Below the pieces are notes generated by a model, which saw nothing but the letters and a program-made list of their open reading frames with translations, was not told the origin of the DNA and did not search any database. A DNA stretch of 64,000 nucleotides from Rossellomorea aquimaris TF-12. Its GTDB lineage: Bacteria > Bacillota > Bacilli > Bacillales > Bacillaceae_B. Positions 7,429 through 17,200 of this stretch are shown here, piece by piece; positions within the stretch are counted from its first letter, which is position 1, and the number at the start of each line of letters is the position of its first letter. The stretch lies in assembly GCF_001648555.1 (NCBI RefSeq), contig NZ_LQXM01000021.1:1-64000 (forward strand). Reading direction: 5' to 3'. Position numbers and translations under genes: made by a program.

Positions 7429-9318
7429 TTACTCAGCCAACTCTGAAAGATACGTCCATCGTTCAATAAGTTGTTCTAGTTGATTATTTAACGTTTGGCT
7501 TTCATCCATTAACTGCTGTGCTCTTTCAAAATTACTGCCAACACTTTGTAGTTCTGTTTCTACATCTTCAATCTTTCCTTCTATTGCTGCTATCTTATCT
7601 TCAATTTCATCCCATTCACGCTTTTCCATATAGGAAAGTCTTTTCTTTTTGTCTTTATCTTTAGACACATTTGTCGTTGTGTCGACTTGCTTTTTCTGAC
7701 TTTCTTGCAGCTTTTGCTCTGCTTCTGCCTTCTCTAAATAGTCCGTGTATTCTCCATAATAGAATTCAATATGACCTTCTCCATTAAAGACAAGTAATTG
7801 TTCTGCTGTCTTATCCAGGAAATAGCGATCATGTGAAACGGTTACAACCACTCCACCAAATTCTTGTATATAATCTTCTAACACTGTCAGGGTTTCTGTG
7901 TCCAAATCATTTGTAGGCTCATCCAGTAAGAGAACATTCGGTTTTAACATTAATAGCCTGAGCAAGAACAGCCTACGCTTCTCTCCACCAGATAGTTTCC
8001 GAATGAGGGTACCGTGTGTACTCATAGGAAATAAAAATCGTTCCAGCATAGATGTGACAGAAATTTGCTCACCTTTTTCAGTTGTTATATATTCCCCAGC
8101 TTCTCTAATGTATTCAATCATTCGCATACTTTCATCTAATTCTTCATGGTCCTGTGTATAATATGCGATTTTAACTGTTTGTCCTTTTATTAACTCACCA
8201 CTCGAAAGCTCATCTGTACCAGCTAGAATGTTAAGGAGTGTCGATTTACCACTCCCGTTTTTACCAACTACCCCTATACGGTCACCAGGTTTGATAAGAT
8301 AGTTAAAATCACTTAGAATCACCTTATTCTCAAATGTCTTAGTGGCATTCTTTAGTTCAAATACTTGCTTCCCTAAACGGTTGCCCCCTATTGCCATGTC
8401 CACCTGGCCATTTGAAGGTCCTGATTTCATATTGTCTTCTAAATTTTCAAATCGTTGGATACGAGCTTTTTGTTTTGTTGAGCGAGCTTTTGCTCCTCTT
8501 CTCATCCAAGCAAGTTCTCTTCGGTATAAGTTCTGCTGTTTCTCAGACAGTTGACGCTCAGTCTCTTCCCTGGATGCTTTAGCTTCGATGAATGATGCAT
8601 AATTCCCTTTGTAGGAGTATAACCTTCCCCCATCCAGCTCAAAAATTCTATTTGTCACTTTATCTAAAAAATATCGATCATGGGTAACAATCAACACTGA
8701 GCCATTATATTTCCCTAAATAATCTTCAAGCCATTTAATTGACTGATAATCAAGGTGGTTTGTTGGCTCATCTAAAATCAATAAGTCAGGGGTTTCAATA
8801 AGAACGCCTGCAAGGGCAACTCTCTTTTTCTGACCACCTGACAGTTCTTTCATTTTCTTAGAGAAGTCTTCAATCCCTAACTTAGTTAGAATAGATTTTG
8901 CATTTGCATTTGCATCCCAGGCATGAAGGACATCCATTTGTTTTTGAGCTTCAAATAACCTATCTTGAACACCAGGGTCCTCAGGATGTCTTTCCAAGCT
9001 CATTAATGCCATTTCATATTGCCTCATGGCTTGAATGATTTTGGCTTCACCTCGAAACACTTGCTGAATAACAGTGAGATCTCCATCAAAAGCAGGATCT
9101 TGATGTAAATACGAAATTTGGTAATCATTTGGCATGGTTAGCTCACCAGTATCATATTCTTCTATTCCTGCGATGAGTTTTAATAAACTCGACTTACCTG
9201 TTCCATTTACACCAATAAGACCGACTCGCTCTTTTTCGTTAATAGAAAATGAAATCTCTTTAAAGAGGGTTTTTTCACCATATGTCTTTGATAGATTCTC
9301 AGCTGCTAACATTCTCAT
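7429..9318 (-). CDS. ABC-F ATPase of the Uup/YfmR type
   Basis: Soluble twin-ATPase with no membrane segments. The first cassette has Walker A GVNGTGKSS, signature LSGGQKKR and Walker B LLILDEPTNHLD; the second has GKNGSGKST, LSGGEKRR and LLLDEPTNDLD. Between them lies the ABC-F linker, and a C-terminal coiled coil (about 560-629) follows, as in Uup. With the start at 9318 the length is 629 aa, the length I recall for B. subtilis YfmR. Uup-type factors act on stalled ribosomes or DNA branch structures. The ATG overlaps the ypgQ stop by 4 bases; start sites at 9333 or 9312 cannot be excluded because the RBS is weak. Confidence 0.88.
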   Translation of the reverse strand: MRMLAAENLSKTYGEKTLFKEISFSINEKERVGLIGVNGTGKSSLLKLIAGIEEYDTGELTMPNDYQISYLHQDPAFDGDLTVIQQVFRGEAKIIQAMRQYEMALMSLERHPEDPGVQDRLFEAQKQMDVLHAWDANANAKSILTKLGIEDFSKKMKELSGGQKKRVALAGVLIETPDLLILDEPTNHLDYQSIKWLEDYLGKYNGSVLIVTHDRYFLDKVTNRIFELDGGRLYSYKGNYASFIEAKASREETERQLSEKQQNLYRRELAWMRRGAKARSTKQKARIQRFENLEDNMKSGPSNGQVDMAIGGNRLGKQVFELKNATKTFENKVILSDFNYLIKPGDRIGVVGKNGSGKSTLLNILAGTDELSSGELIKGQTVKIAYYTQDHEELDESMRMIEYIREAGEYITTEKGEQISVTSMLERFLFPMSTHGTLIRKLSGGEKRRLFLLRLLMLKPNVLLLDEPTNDLDTETLTVLEDYIQEFGGVVVTVSHDRYFLDKTAEQLLVFNGEGHIEFYYGEYTDYLEKAEAEQKLQESQKKQVDTTTNVSKDKDKKKRLSYMEKREWDEIEDKIAAIEGKIEDVETELQSVGSNFERAQQLMDESQTLNNQLEQLIERWTYLSELAE

Positions 9319-9962
9319 TCTTGACCATTCCATTCCTTATAAAATTGCTCTAAAAATTGAAGCATATATGTATGACGTTCTTCTGCTAGTTGTCTGCCTG
9401 TTTCAGTGCACATTAAATCTTTTATTCTCAATAACTTTTCATAAAAGTGATGGATACTCGAACTTTTTCCATTTCTATATTCTTCTACAGTCATTTCTTT
9501 CCTGACACTAATATTTGGGTCATAAATCGGCTGACCTTTATATCCTCCATAGGCAAATGCTCTGGCGATACCAATTGCACCTATGGAATCCAGTCGATCT
9601 GCATCTCTTACCACTTTAGCTTCAAGAGAAGTCAAAGGTGCTTCGTTTCCGCCTTTAAAAGAGATAGAATAAATAATAGAAATAAGCTGACCTTTCTCCT
9701 TAAGTGTTAGAGATAAGCTTGAAATGATTTTTTCTAATTTTTCATCTCCAGCTTCTTTAGATGAATTTAATTTTTCATCAGGGATATCATGAAGCAAAGC
9801 TGCAAGCTCAACTATATGTAAATTTGTGACGTTTTCTTTCATAGCAATTATACGTGAAAGATCCTTAACACGTTCAAGGTGATACCAATCATGGCCAGTA
9901 CACTCAGAAAGATATTCACTCTTTAAGAACTTCATTACATTTCCTAATTCTGTTCGATTCAT
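9315..9962 (-). CDS. ypgQ: HD-domain phosphohydrolase YpgQ
   Basis: 215 aa metal-dependent HD hydrolase. Ligand motifs: H24-D25 (GHDWYHLERV), the paired HD (LLHDIPDEK, about residue 57) and a later D in VRDADRLDSIGAIGIARAF. B. subtilis YpgQ is reported as a Mn-dependent nucleotide pyrophosphohydrolase; the same activity is inferred here from family and synteny. RBS GAGGAAG is 4-6 bases before the ATG. Translationally coupled to the ABC-F gene behind it. Confidence 0.87.
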   Translation of the reverse strand: MNRTELGNVMKFLKSEYLSECTGHDWYHLERVKDLSRIIAMKENVTNLHIVELAALLHDIPDEKLNSSKEAGDEKLEKIISSLSLTLKEKGQLISIIYSISFKGGNEAPLTSLEAKVVRDADRLDSIGAIGIARAFAYGGYKGQPIYDPNISVRKEMTVEEYRNGKSSSIHHFYEKLLRIKDLMCTETGRQLAEERHTYMLQFLEQFYKEWNGQE

Positions 9963-10047
9963 ATATCTTCCTCACCTTCTATACTATTGTAACAAAAAAG
10001 GCACCCTAAGATAAGAAAAGGGAATTTGACAAATATTGTTCTTCTCT

Positions 10048-10098
10048 AAAAAAGGAGAGAACGATAAGATCATCAACCTTATCGTTCTCTCCTTTTTT
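10048..10098. terminator. strong bidirectional terminator
   Basis: A 21-bp perfect stem (AAAAAAGGAGAGAACGATAAG with its complement) and a 9-base loop end the degV gene on the minus strand. The A/T runs on both sides make it usable from either direction. Confidence 0.9.
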
Positions 10099-10962
10099 CT
10101 ATATCTCAATATTCTCTTCAAACCAACTAATCCCTATTGTATTCGCTCCAGCATGTACCCCAATGACGGCTCCTAATGGATAGGCACCGAATTGGATATC
10201 TGGATATGCATGACTCAATTCCTCTATCCAGTCCAATGCTTCATTACGATTTAACCCGTGTAATACTGAAACGTTAGTAATATTCTTTGTTTTTAATGCT
10301 TCATCTAAAAGGTCACTCATTCTACTTAACCCTTTTTTAATACTTCTTACTTTATCCTTGACCTCTAGTTTTCCGTCTTGGATTGAAAGCATGGGTTTAA
10401 TGTTAAGCACACTTCCTAAAAAGAAAGACAAACCGTTCATTCTACCACTTTTATGTAGTTGCTCTAAGCTCCCGACCATTACATATACCTCACCGGTAAC
10501 TAATTTTTTCTCAATAGCTTTCTTAATGTCTTCAGGACTCTTACCAATTGCTTGCAGTTTCTGACCAAACATGATTAGTTCTGTTAAGGGATTGGACAGA
10601 GTCTTTGAATCTATACAGTAAATGTTCGGCACCGATTCTTTTAAAAGCTCTGCTGCTTGATAAGCAGATGAAAAAGTACCACTAAAATGAGAAGATACAT
10701 GGATTGAGATTATATAGTCATACTCTAGTGAAAGTTGTTCAAATAATTCTTTAAACGTTCCAATTGAAGGTTGAGATGTTTTCACTTCTACCTTTTCCTC
10801 TTTTAACTTGGAAAATAATTCTTCTAGAGATAGGTCCACGCCATCTTGATATTCTGTTTCTCCAAAAATAATATTCATTGGAACAATATAAATATGGTTC
10901 TCTTTACTAACTGAACGATTTTGGACGTAAGCAGTACTATCTGTTACCCAAGCAATTTTCAT
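10099..10962 (-). CDS. DegV family fatty-acid-binding protein
   Basis: 287 aa, the standard DegV length. Signatures: N-terminal VTDSTAYVQ, the SQPSIGTFKELFE block, the HVSSHFSGTFSSAYQAAE lipid-carboxylate loop, DSKTLS and the C-terminal GAVIGVHAGANTIGISW. Known: DegV/FakB proteins present exogenous fatty acids to the FakA kinase. A fakA gene is not in this window, so the partner is inferred. Independent transcription unit between the terminator at 10048 and the next gene. Confidence 0.9.
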   Translation of the reverse strand: MKIAWVTDSTAYVQNRSVSKENHIYIVPMNIIFGETEYQDGVDLSLEELFSKLKEEKVEVKTSQPSIGTFKELFEQLSLEYDYIISIHVSSHFSGTFSSAYQAAELLKESVPNIYCIDSKTLSNPLTELIMFGQKLQAIGKSPEDIKKAIEKKLVTGEVYVMVGSLEQLHKSGRMNGLSFFLGSVLNIKPMLSIQDGKLEVKDKVRSIKKGLSRMSDLLDEALKTKNITNVSVLHGLNRNEALDWIEELSHAYPDIQFGAYPLGAVIGVHAGANTIGISWFEENIEI

Positions 10963-11013
10963 TGTAAAATCCCCTTTTTAACATTTATATGAACTTATAC
11001 CTTTGCTAGAAGT

Positions 11014-11502
11014 CTAGTTGTCCATCTCACCTAACGTTTTCACTGAAAAGGAAATCATTTGAAAAAGATCATCTACCATTTCTTCTGTAATGACTCTATT
11101 AAATGTTAACACACCTTCTACTTTAGAGGGATGCAGGGTGGACTCCACTTTTCTCCATTCCCAGCTTTTATCCATTCCCCAAGTTTCTTCTAGTGTGCTT
11201 CTCTCATTACTTAACGTTTCACTGCCAATATAAATAATTTTTATTTCAGCACCAGCCTTATTTTTATCTGTCATCATTTTTCTTTCTGCTAAAAAATGAC
11301 CCATATTTGCTTTTAATTGAAGGATGATGGAAACATTTCTGTTTTGTGGTAGACAATATTGAATTTGATAACAACGTTCATAATGAGCAAAATCAAATAA
11401 ATCTTTCCGGTCAATTATTTCTATTTCACCCGTAAGATCTTGATCATACACTGCTCCTTCTAGTACAACCTTTAAGTTGTCAAAAGCGGTTGGATCAAAC
11501 AT
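11014..11502 (-). CDS. conserved hypothetical protein, 162 aa
   Basis: I do not recognise a named family. The start is the ATG at 11502, preceded by GGAGGGAGAAAG. The protein (MFDPTAFDNLKVVLEG...) is soluble, mixed alpha/beta and acidic, with no signal peptide or membrane segment. It begins with a strand-rich region containing DLTGEIEIIDRKDLFDFAHYERCY. It lies 43 bases downstream of fhs on the same strand and 51 bases upstream of degV, so it may share the fhs transcript. Confidence 0.7.
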   Translation of the reverse strand: MFDPTAFDNLKVVLEGAVYDQDLTGEIEIIDRKDLFDFAHYERCYQIQYCLPQNRNVSIILQLKANMGHFLAERKMMTDKNKAGAEIKIIYIGSETLSNERSTLEETWGMDKSWEWRKVESTLHPSKVEGVLTFNRVITEEMVDDLFQMISFSVKTLGEMDN

Positions 11503-11545
11503 CTTTCTCCCTCCATACAACTTTTATTATTTAGGTTTACCCCTG

Positions 11546-13234
11546 TTAAAACAATCCTAGAGCCTTGCCATCTTTATCTACATCCATGTTAAGGGCAGCA
11601 GGTTTTTTAGGTAAACCTGGCATCGTCATTACTTCTCCTGTTAAAGCAATGATAAATCCAGCTCCAATTCTCGGTTGAAGCTCTCGGATCGTGATGGTAA
11701 AGTCCTCCGGTCTACCACGTTTCGATGGGTCATCAGATAATGAATATTGAGTCTTTGCCATACAGACTGGTAACAAACCCCACCCTTGCTCTTCAAATTG
11801 TTTGAGTTGCTTTTTTGACTTACCAGTAAATTCTACTCCCCGTGCTCCATAAACCTTTTTAGCAATCGTTTCAATTTTGCTCTGAAGGGTATCTGAAAGA
11901 TTGTACAGTGGACTGTATTCATTCTTATTTTTATCTATTTCTATCAACACCTTTTGAGCCAGTTCTACTCCCCCTGCTCCACCATTTGCCCATACTTCTG
12001 TTATCGAAACCTGAACACCTTGAAGTTCACACCAGTTAATAAGTAAAGCTATCTCCTCATCGCTATCAGAATCAAAGCGGTTGACTGCAATCACGTATGG
12101 TACATTAAATTCAGCTATCGTTTCCATATGTTTCTTTAGATTCGATAGGCCGTTTTTCAATGCATCAACATCCTTAATGTGAAGCGTGTCCTTCTGTTGT
12201 CCACCATGCATCTTTAATGCACGAACAGTTGCCACAATGACTACAACATTTGGAGAGATCCCAGCTATTCGTGATTTAATATTTAAAAATTTCTCTGCTC
12301 CTAAATCCGCACCAAACCCTGCTTCTGTGACTACATAATCAGCAAGCTTCAAGGCAGTTTTTGTTCCCATGATACTGTTACAGCCATGGGCAATATTAGC
12401 AAAAGGTCCACCATGAACCAGAGCAGGTGTTTGACCGATAGTTTGAACTAAATTTGGCTTTAAGGCGTCCTTTAATATTAGAGTCAAAGCACCTTCTACT
12501 CCAAGATCACCAACAGTTACTGGTTCATTAGAATCGGAATAGGCTACCACCATTTGAGCCAGCTTTGCTTTTAACTCCTCTAAATCATTAGATAAACATA
12601 ATACAGCCATAATCTCTGAAGCCACTGTAATGTCAAAGCCATCTTCTCGTGGAACTCCTTGAACTGGTCCACCTAAACCTACAACAATTTTCCTTAAGGC
12701 ACGATCATTCATATCCAGAGCTCGTTTCCAGACAATTTTTCTTGAATCAATATTCAACTCATTTCCTTGATGAAGGTGATTATCAAGGAAAGCAGCTAAT
12801 GCATTATTTGCTGTCGTTATAGCATGAATATCACCAGTGAAATGGAGGTTGATATCTTCCATGGGCAAGACTTGAGAGTAACCTCCACCTGTCGCCCCAC
12901 CTTTCATCCCCATAGTTGGACCTAATGAGGGTTCTCTCATGGCGATAATGGTTGATTTATTTAATTGATTTAGAGCATCTCCAAGTCCTACTGTTACCGT
13001 TGATTTCCCTTCACCAGCGGCAGTTGGATTGATCGAAGTAACTAAAATGAGTTTTCCATCGGAATGATCTTTTAAATTATGTATAGCTTCATATGAAATT
13101 TTCCCCTTATATTTCCCGTAAAGCTCAATATCATCTTCTTTAAGTCCCATCTCCCTGGCAATATCTAATATAGGAAGGAGCTTTGCTTCTTGGGCAATTT
13201 GTATATCTGGTTTCATATTCTTAGTTGTTGTCAT
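11546..13234 (-). CDS. fhs: formate--tetrahydrofolate ligase
   Basis: ATP-dependent synthesis of 10-formyl-THF from formate and THF, feeding purine and formyl-Met synthesis. 562 aa, typical of the family. The P-loop-like [20 protein letters not shown] lies near residues 68-87, followed by [21 protein letters not shown] and the [13 protein letters not shown] nucleotide-recognition block. The gene links functionally to dfrA/thyA elsewhere in the window through folate one-carbon flow. RBS GGAGGTACATAC precedes the ATG. Upstream on the minus strand TTGTAA and TATCAT lie 18 bases apart, a possible but weak sigma-A promoter. Confidence 0.97.
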   Translation of the reverse strand: MTTTKNMKPDIQIAQEAKLLPILDIAREMGLKEDDIELYGKYKGKISYEAIHNLKDHSDGKLILVTSINPTAAGEGKSTVTVGLGDALNQLNKSTIIAMREPSLGPTMGMKGGATGGGYSQVLPMEDINLHFTGDIHAITTANNALAAFLDNHLHQGNELNIDSRKIVWKRALDMNDRALRKIVVGLGGPVQGVPREDGFDITVASEIMAVLCLSNDLEELKAKLAQMVVAYSDSNEPVTVGDLGVEGALTLILKDALKPNLVQTIGQTPALVHGGPFANIAHGCNSIMGTKTALKLADYVVTEAGFGADLGAEKFLNIKSRIAGISPNVVVIVATVRALKMHGGQQKDTLHIKDVDALKNGLSNLKKHMETIAEFNVPYVIAVNRFDSDSDEEIALLINWCELQGVQVSITEVWANGGAGGVELAQKVLIEIDKNKNEYSPLYNLSDTLQSKIETIAKKVYGARGVEFTGKSKKQLKQFEEQGWGLLPVCMAKTQYSLSDDPSKRGRPEDFTITIRELQPRIGAGFIIALTGEVMTMPGLPKKPAALNMDVDKDGKALGLF

Positions 13235-13458
13235 GTATGTACCTCCACCGTTTTCAATCTTTATGTATGATAAAAAAATTGAAAAATCATTTACAAAAAT
13301 ACCTTATTTTCCTTATACGTACTTTACATTGAATTTGTACTCTAACTATATGGTTATCTAGTTTATATTGTACACCAAAAGCCTACTATAACACTGAAAT
13401 TCTATTCAGGCTAAACTTGTAAATTTTACTCATTTACCTTTTTTCAGGGGGTATACGA

Positions 13459-14592
13459 TTGCGACAAGAAAAGTCCATTTTAATTTTAACTTCACATTTT
13501 GGGGAAGGACATATTCAAACAGCCCAGACTATTGCCAATGAATTTAGAGCAAAAGGATATTCCCAAGTTCACGTGTGTGACCTTTATGGTGAAGCCTATC
13601 CCGCGATTCATTCGTTAGCTCAAAATTTACTTAAAAAAGGATTTTCAAAGTTTGGTGCACCTTTTTATAAAGCTTTTTATTATGGTACAGATAAATTATC
13701 CTCAAGAGGCCTAAGCTATTTTTATCAGCATCTTGGAAAAAAGAGATTAATGGAGTTAGCTAATGTCTATCATCCTTCCCTTATCATTACAACGTTCCCA
13801 CTTCATGCTGGACCTTATTTGCGTTCAACATTAACGATTCCTACCTATACCATAATAACTGACTATTGTGCACATCCCCTTTGGGTACATCCAAAAATAG
13901 AAAAATATTATGTTGCTTCAGAATATGTCAAAAACACTCTTATATCTTACGGAGTAAATGATCATCAAATACTAGTTAGCGGCATACCCATTCGATCTAA
14001 TTTCCAACACCTACAACCTAATACCAAACATGAATTTAATCTAAATAAAAACAAAAAAACCGTTACCATTATGGGTGGCGGATTAGGACTTATCCCTAAT
14101 TTAGAACCCCTATTGAACTCGTTATCTCAGAACAAGAAAATTCAAGTTGCCGTTGTGTGTGGTAAAAATAATGTGTTACGTAAGCACTTAAATGAGTGTG
14201 CAACGAATTGGAACAAAAATATTGTCATCCTTGGTTATGTACCCAAAATAGAAAAACTTCTTTCAATGACCGATTGTCTAGTTACAAAATCAGGAGCTTT
14301 ATCTTTAACTGAGGCTGCTTCATTAAAGTTGCCTATTATCTTATTTAAGCCCACACCTGGCCAAGAACTTGAAAATGCAAACTACTTTTTACAGCAATCT
14401 GCCGCTCTAACCTATAAAAATAAAGAAGAATTGTTGGACAATATTAATAAATGTTTATTTGATGAAAAAATACGTAATCGTTTATCAAACCAAATATACT
14501 CTCTTTATAATAAACATGCTTGTCCTTCAATCGCAGTTGACATTTTAACTCATCAAAAGGGAAACAAAACAATCAGGAAGAGGAGAGTGTAA
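13459..14592 (+). CDS. ugtP: UgtP-type diacylglycerol glucosyltransferase
   Basis: Membrane-associated GT28-family enzyme adding glucose from UDP-glucose to diacylglycerol, giving glycolipids that anchor lipoteichoic acid. 377 aa, near the usual ~380. The N-terminal MGDG-synthase domain contains ILTSHFGEGHIQTAQTIANEF; the C-terminal UDP-sugar domain has GGGLGLIPNLEPLL, VTKSGALSLTEAASLKLPIILF and PGQELENA. Start is TTG behind CAGGGGGTATACGA. B. subtilis ugtP lies in the same position before cspD and also signals nutrient status to FtsZ; whether this copy does is unknown. Paralogues that glycosylate other lipids are the main alternative. Confidence 0.85.
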   Translation: MRQEKSILILTSHFGEGHIQTAQTIANEFRAKGYSQVHVCDLYGEAYPAIHSLAQNLLKKGFSKFGAPFYKAFYYGTDKLSSRGLSYFYQHLGKKRLMELANVYHPSLIITTFPLHAGPYLRSTLTIPTYTIITDYCAHPLWVHPKIEKYYVASEYVKNTLISYGVNDHQILVSGIPIRSNFQHLQPNTKHEFNLNKNKKTVTIMGGGLGLIPNLEPLLNSLSQNKKIQVAVVCGKNNVLRKHLNECATNWNKNIVILGYVPKIEKLLSMTDCLVTKSGALSLTEAASLKLPIILFKPTPGQELENANYFLQQSAALTYKNKEELLDNINKCLFDEKIRNRLSNQIYSLYNKHACPSIAVDILTHQKGNKTIRKRRV

Positions 14593-14610
14593 ACGGAAAC
14601 CTTAACAACT

Positions 14611-14650
14611 GTCCTTCCCTTTATCCATTTCCGAAGGGAAGGACAAATTC
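14611..14650 (+). terminator. weak terminator after ugtP
   Basis: GTCCTTCCC and GGGAAGGAC form a 9-bp stem 19 bases after the ugtP stop, but the following sequence AAATTCAT is not a proper T-run, so termination efficiency is doubtful. Confidence 0.5.
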
Positions 14651-14660
14651 ATAGGCTCCC

Positions 14661-15335
14661 TTACACTTTAAACATAAATAAAGTCATAAATGTAAGAGCC
14701 TGTTTTAATTCATTTGAAAGAGATTCAGTCAATGTATCATTGACTCCTTTTTTATATACCCATTCCTCATCAACTTTCTTCCATCCTTTTTCACTCGCAA
14801 GTCTCTCTAATTCCCAGGGCATCAGAGTGTTACAGATAAAATCTTCCCCGTATAGTCTAGGGTAAGACTTATCCCTCGGGTGAGCAGTAGGACCAAGTAA
14901 ACCTATACAAATAAAGCCTCCAGTATCTACCACTCTTTCGATTTCGTTCAGTGTATGAAGTGGTGTCTCAGTCCATTCAATCGAATTAATAGCCATCACT
15001 GCTTGAAATCGTTTATCTTCAAACGGGAGTGAAGATAAATCTCCTTGAATGAACGTTAATCCTTCTTTTTCTTGTTTTTTCGCGATCTCAACCATTTGTT
15101 CAGAAAAATCCATCCCTGTCACTTGATATCCGTTTTTGAATAAAAGGTAAGATCCATAGCCATCTCCACATCCTAAATCACCTACATTTAACCCTTTATC
15201 TATATGTTTACTAAAAAAAGGAATGATTTTCTTCCTACTTCCGTTTGACCAGTTTTCTACACTCTTCGAATGCCAATTCTCTGCGTTTGAATCCCAAAGA
15301 TTTTTTGCACTGTTATGCCATGTTGATTGATCCAT
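14661..15335 (-). CDS. class I SAM-dependent methyltransferase
   Basis: 224 aa with motif I VGDLGCGDGYGSYLLFK (near residue 53), the acidic VTGMDFSEQMVEIAKK motif II, and the AVMAINSIEWTETPLHTLNEIERVV motif of Methyltransf_11 proteins. The N-terminus is rich in Trp/Asn (three W within 30 residues). RBS GAGGTG lies 5 bases before the ATG. It converges with ugtP. The substrate is not evident; small-molecule acceptors are most common in this branch. Confidence 0.82.
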   Translation of the reverse strand: MDQSTWHNSAKNLWDSNAENWHSKSVENWSNGSRKKIIPFFSKHIDKGLNVGDLGCGDGYGSYLLFKNGYQVTGMDFSEQMVEIAKKQEKEGLTFIQGDLSSLPFEDKRFQAVMAINSIEWTETPLHTLNEIERVVDTGGFICIGLLGPTAHPRDKSYPRLYGEDFICNTLMPWELERLASEKGWKKVDEEWVYKKGVNDTLTESLSNELKQALTFMTLFMFKV

Positions 15336-15530
15336 TTTTACACCTCAAATTATTATTTCTTTCTCTCTAATTTAAATTCTTAATTAGAGCTAAAAGTCCT
15401 TCTTTTTCCAAGCTGTTTCTTTATAATTGTTCGTTTGAATAACCTACATCTTTTCCTTTTCCTCTTATGATTACCATATAAATTGTCCATACTATTCCTA
15501 CATACTCAACATGAAAGGAGAACAGCTCTT

Positions 15531-15749
15531 ATGGAAGAAATCACAAAAGTCCAACGAAACTATCTTGGTGAAGTTATTAGTTTTCAAACCTCTACCGGTA
15601 GAATCATCTCCTATAGAAAAGCAGTGTTAGAAGCCTCTGAAGGCCTATTACAAGGTGTTGCAGTCCTTGAAAATGAATGGGGAGAAAGTGAATTAACTAG
15701 TGAGGGTTTGAATGATACCAGTTTTAATGAATATCCAACGATATTCTAA
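15531..15749 (+). CDS. small DUF3892-like protein
   Basis: 72 aa starting at the ATG at 15531, with AAAGGAG 10 bases upstream; an open frame extends further up but without an RBS. The pattern of a short beta-rich start (ITKVQRNYLGEVISFQTSTG), then IISYRKAVLEASEGLLQGVAVLENEWGES, resembles the small DUF3892 family (R...A...G...GV), but I cannot confirm it without a search. Function unknown. A terminator follows. Confidence 0.65.
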   Translation: MEEITKVQRNYLGEVISFQTSTGRIISYRKAVLEASEGLLQGVAVLENEWGESELTSEGLNDTSFNEYPTIF

Positions 15750-15783
15750 TTTCTGTTTTTTAAAAAATTAGCTCAAACAAGTA

Positions 15784-15822
15784 AAAAGGACTGAAATGAT
15801 TATTACCATTCAGTCCTTTCTC
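15784..15822. terminator. bidirectional terminator between the 72-aa gene and mntR
   Basis: AAAGGACTGAA(ATG) pairs with (C)ATTCAGTCCTTT around a short loop. It sits between two convergent genes, with A/T runs on both sides. Confidence 0.8.
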
Positions 15823-15825
15823 TTA

Positions 15826-16242
15826 TTACTCGTTGCGACTTTGAATTACTCGTAGTTCTTCAATTCTCTTTTTTTCTTCTTCAAAGAATTGAACAAGATC
15901 ACCAATTCGATCGATGGAATCCCAACTTAAGTGATGCTCAATTCCTTCAACATCTTCATAGATATGCTCTTCTTTTACCCCAATTACTCTAAGAAATTGT
16001 TCTAATAGCTCATGTCTATATACTAAACGTTTTCCAACTTTACTACCTTTTGGAGTTAGAACAAGACCACGATATTTCTCATAAACGAGGTAATCATCCT
16101 TATCTAACTTCTGCACCATTTTGGTAACGGAGGAGGGATGGACAGATAAAGCTTCGGCGATATCTGATACTCTTGCATAACCTTTATTCTCAATCAACAT
16201 ATAAATCTGTTCTATATAATCTTCCATACTTGGTGTAGGCAT
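15826..16242 (-). CDS. mntR: manganese transport regulator MntR
   Basis: DtxR-family repressor that shuts off Mn uptake when Mn(II) binds. 138 aa: winged helix at 1-70 (helix-turn-helix around [20 protein letters not shown]), then the dimer/metal domain. The metal ligands of B. subtilis MntR are conserved at the same positions: D8, H77, E99, E102 and H103. It lies directly downstream of the mnt transporter genes, an arrangement that differs from my memory of B. subtilis, where mntR is unlinked. Its predicted operator is at 20323-20339. Confidence 0.95.
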   Translation of the reverse strand: MPTPSMEDYIEQIYMLIENKGYARVSDIAEALSVHPSSVTKMVQKLDKDDYLVYEKYRGLVLTPKGSKVGKRLVYRHELLEQFLRVIGVKEEHIYEDVEGIEHHLSWDSIDRIGDLVQFFEEEKKRIEELRVIQSRNE

Positions 16243-16324
16243 TCTGTACCCTCCAAATTCCCATAAATATCATTAAAAATTTTACTATAAGAATAGAAGT
16301 AATACAACCCAAGCATATTAAAAC

Positions 16325-17200
16325 TTACTCGTGAGTGAGTTTTTGATTCAACCAAATAGACAGCAATCCATAGCGTGGGGAAAGAATCCATACTACAAGA
16401 AATACTAGTCCCGCAGCTACTGCCATTGCACCTGAAATGGAAACATCAAACATTTTTGCTCCATAATATCCTATGATACTATCTAAAACTCCTATTCCAC
16501 CACTTAATAGCAACATCACTTTATAGCGATCTGTGATTAAGTAGGCAGTTGCACCAGGAGCAATTAACATTGCAACCACTAATATGGCTCCAACACTATC
16601 AAAGGCTGAAACGGTTGTAACAGATACGAGCCCCATTAGGATGTAATGAACAATCAATACAGGAATTCCAATAGCAGCAGCCATGCTTGGATCAAAGGAA
16701 GTTAATTTTAACTCTTTAAACAGTAATACAATCACGACGATATCGACGATGAAAATAGATCCTAACATAACCACTGACTTGGGTATATTTCCAAGCAGAG
16801 GAACAGCAACGGTATTCCAGGGTACAAATGCGATTTCCCCCATTAAAGCATGCTCAACGTCTAAATGAACATTCTTCGCAAATATTGAAATCAGAATAAC
16901 ACCTAATGCAAATAAAGATGTGAAAACGACACCTATGGCTGCATCTTCTTGAATACCGCCGGAATTTAATAATTGAACCATAAACGTTGTGAGGAGTCCT
17001 GCAATGACTGCTCCAATCAACATGTAAAATCCATTCATACTTTGACTTACGATAAATGCCATGACAAGGCCAAGAAGTACGGTATGGCTGATTGCATCTG
17101 CCAGCATAGACATTTTCCTTAGTATTAAGAAGCAACCGACAATTCCACAGGATAACCCAACTAAACTACCTGTAAGTAGAATCCAAAATTCATAGCTCAT
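16325..17200 (-). CDS. mntD: manganese ABC transporter permease MntD
   Basis: 291-aa ABC-3 family inner-membrane permease with about 8-9 hydrophobic segments, beginning FWILLTGSLVGLSCGIVGCFLILRKMSMLADAISHTVLLGL. The coupling region SMLADAISH facing the ATPase and the late GAILVVAMLIAPGATAYL segment are typical of Mn/Zn permeases. Start overlaps the mntC stop by 11 bases, so translation is coupled. Last gene of the mntABCD-type operon and the shorter of the two permeases, as in B. subtilis. Confidence 0.92.
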   Translation of the reverse strand: MSYEFWILLTGSLVGLSCGIVGCFLILRKMSMLADAISHTVLLGLVMAFIVSQSMNGFYMLIGAVIAGLLTTFMVQLLNSGGIQEDAAIGVVFTSLFALGVILISIFAKNVHLDVEHALMGEIAFVPWNTVAVPLLGNIPKSVVMLGSIFIVDIVVIVLLFKELKLTSFDPSMAAAIGIPVLIVHYILMGLVSVTTVSAFDSVGAILVVAMLIAPGATAYLITDRYKVMLLLSGGIGVLDSIIGYYGAKMFDVSISGAMAVAAGLVFLVVWILSPRYGLLSIWLNQKLTHE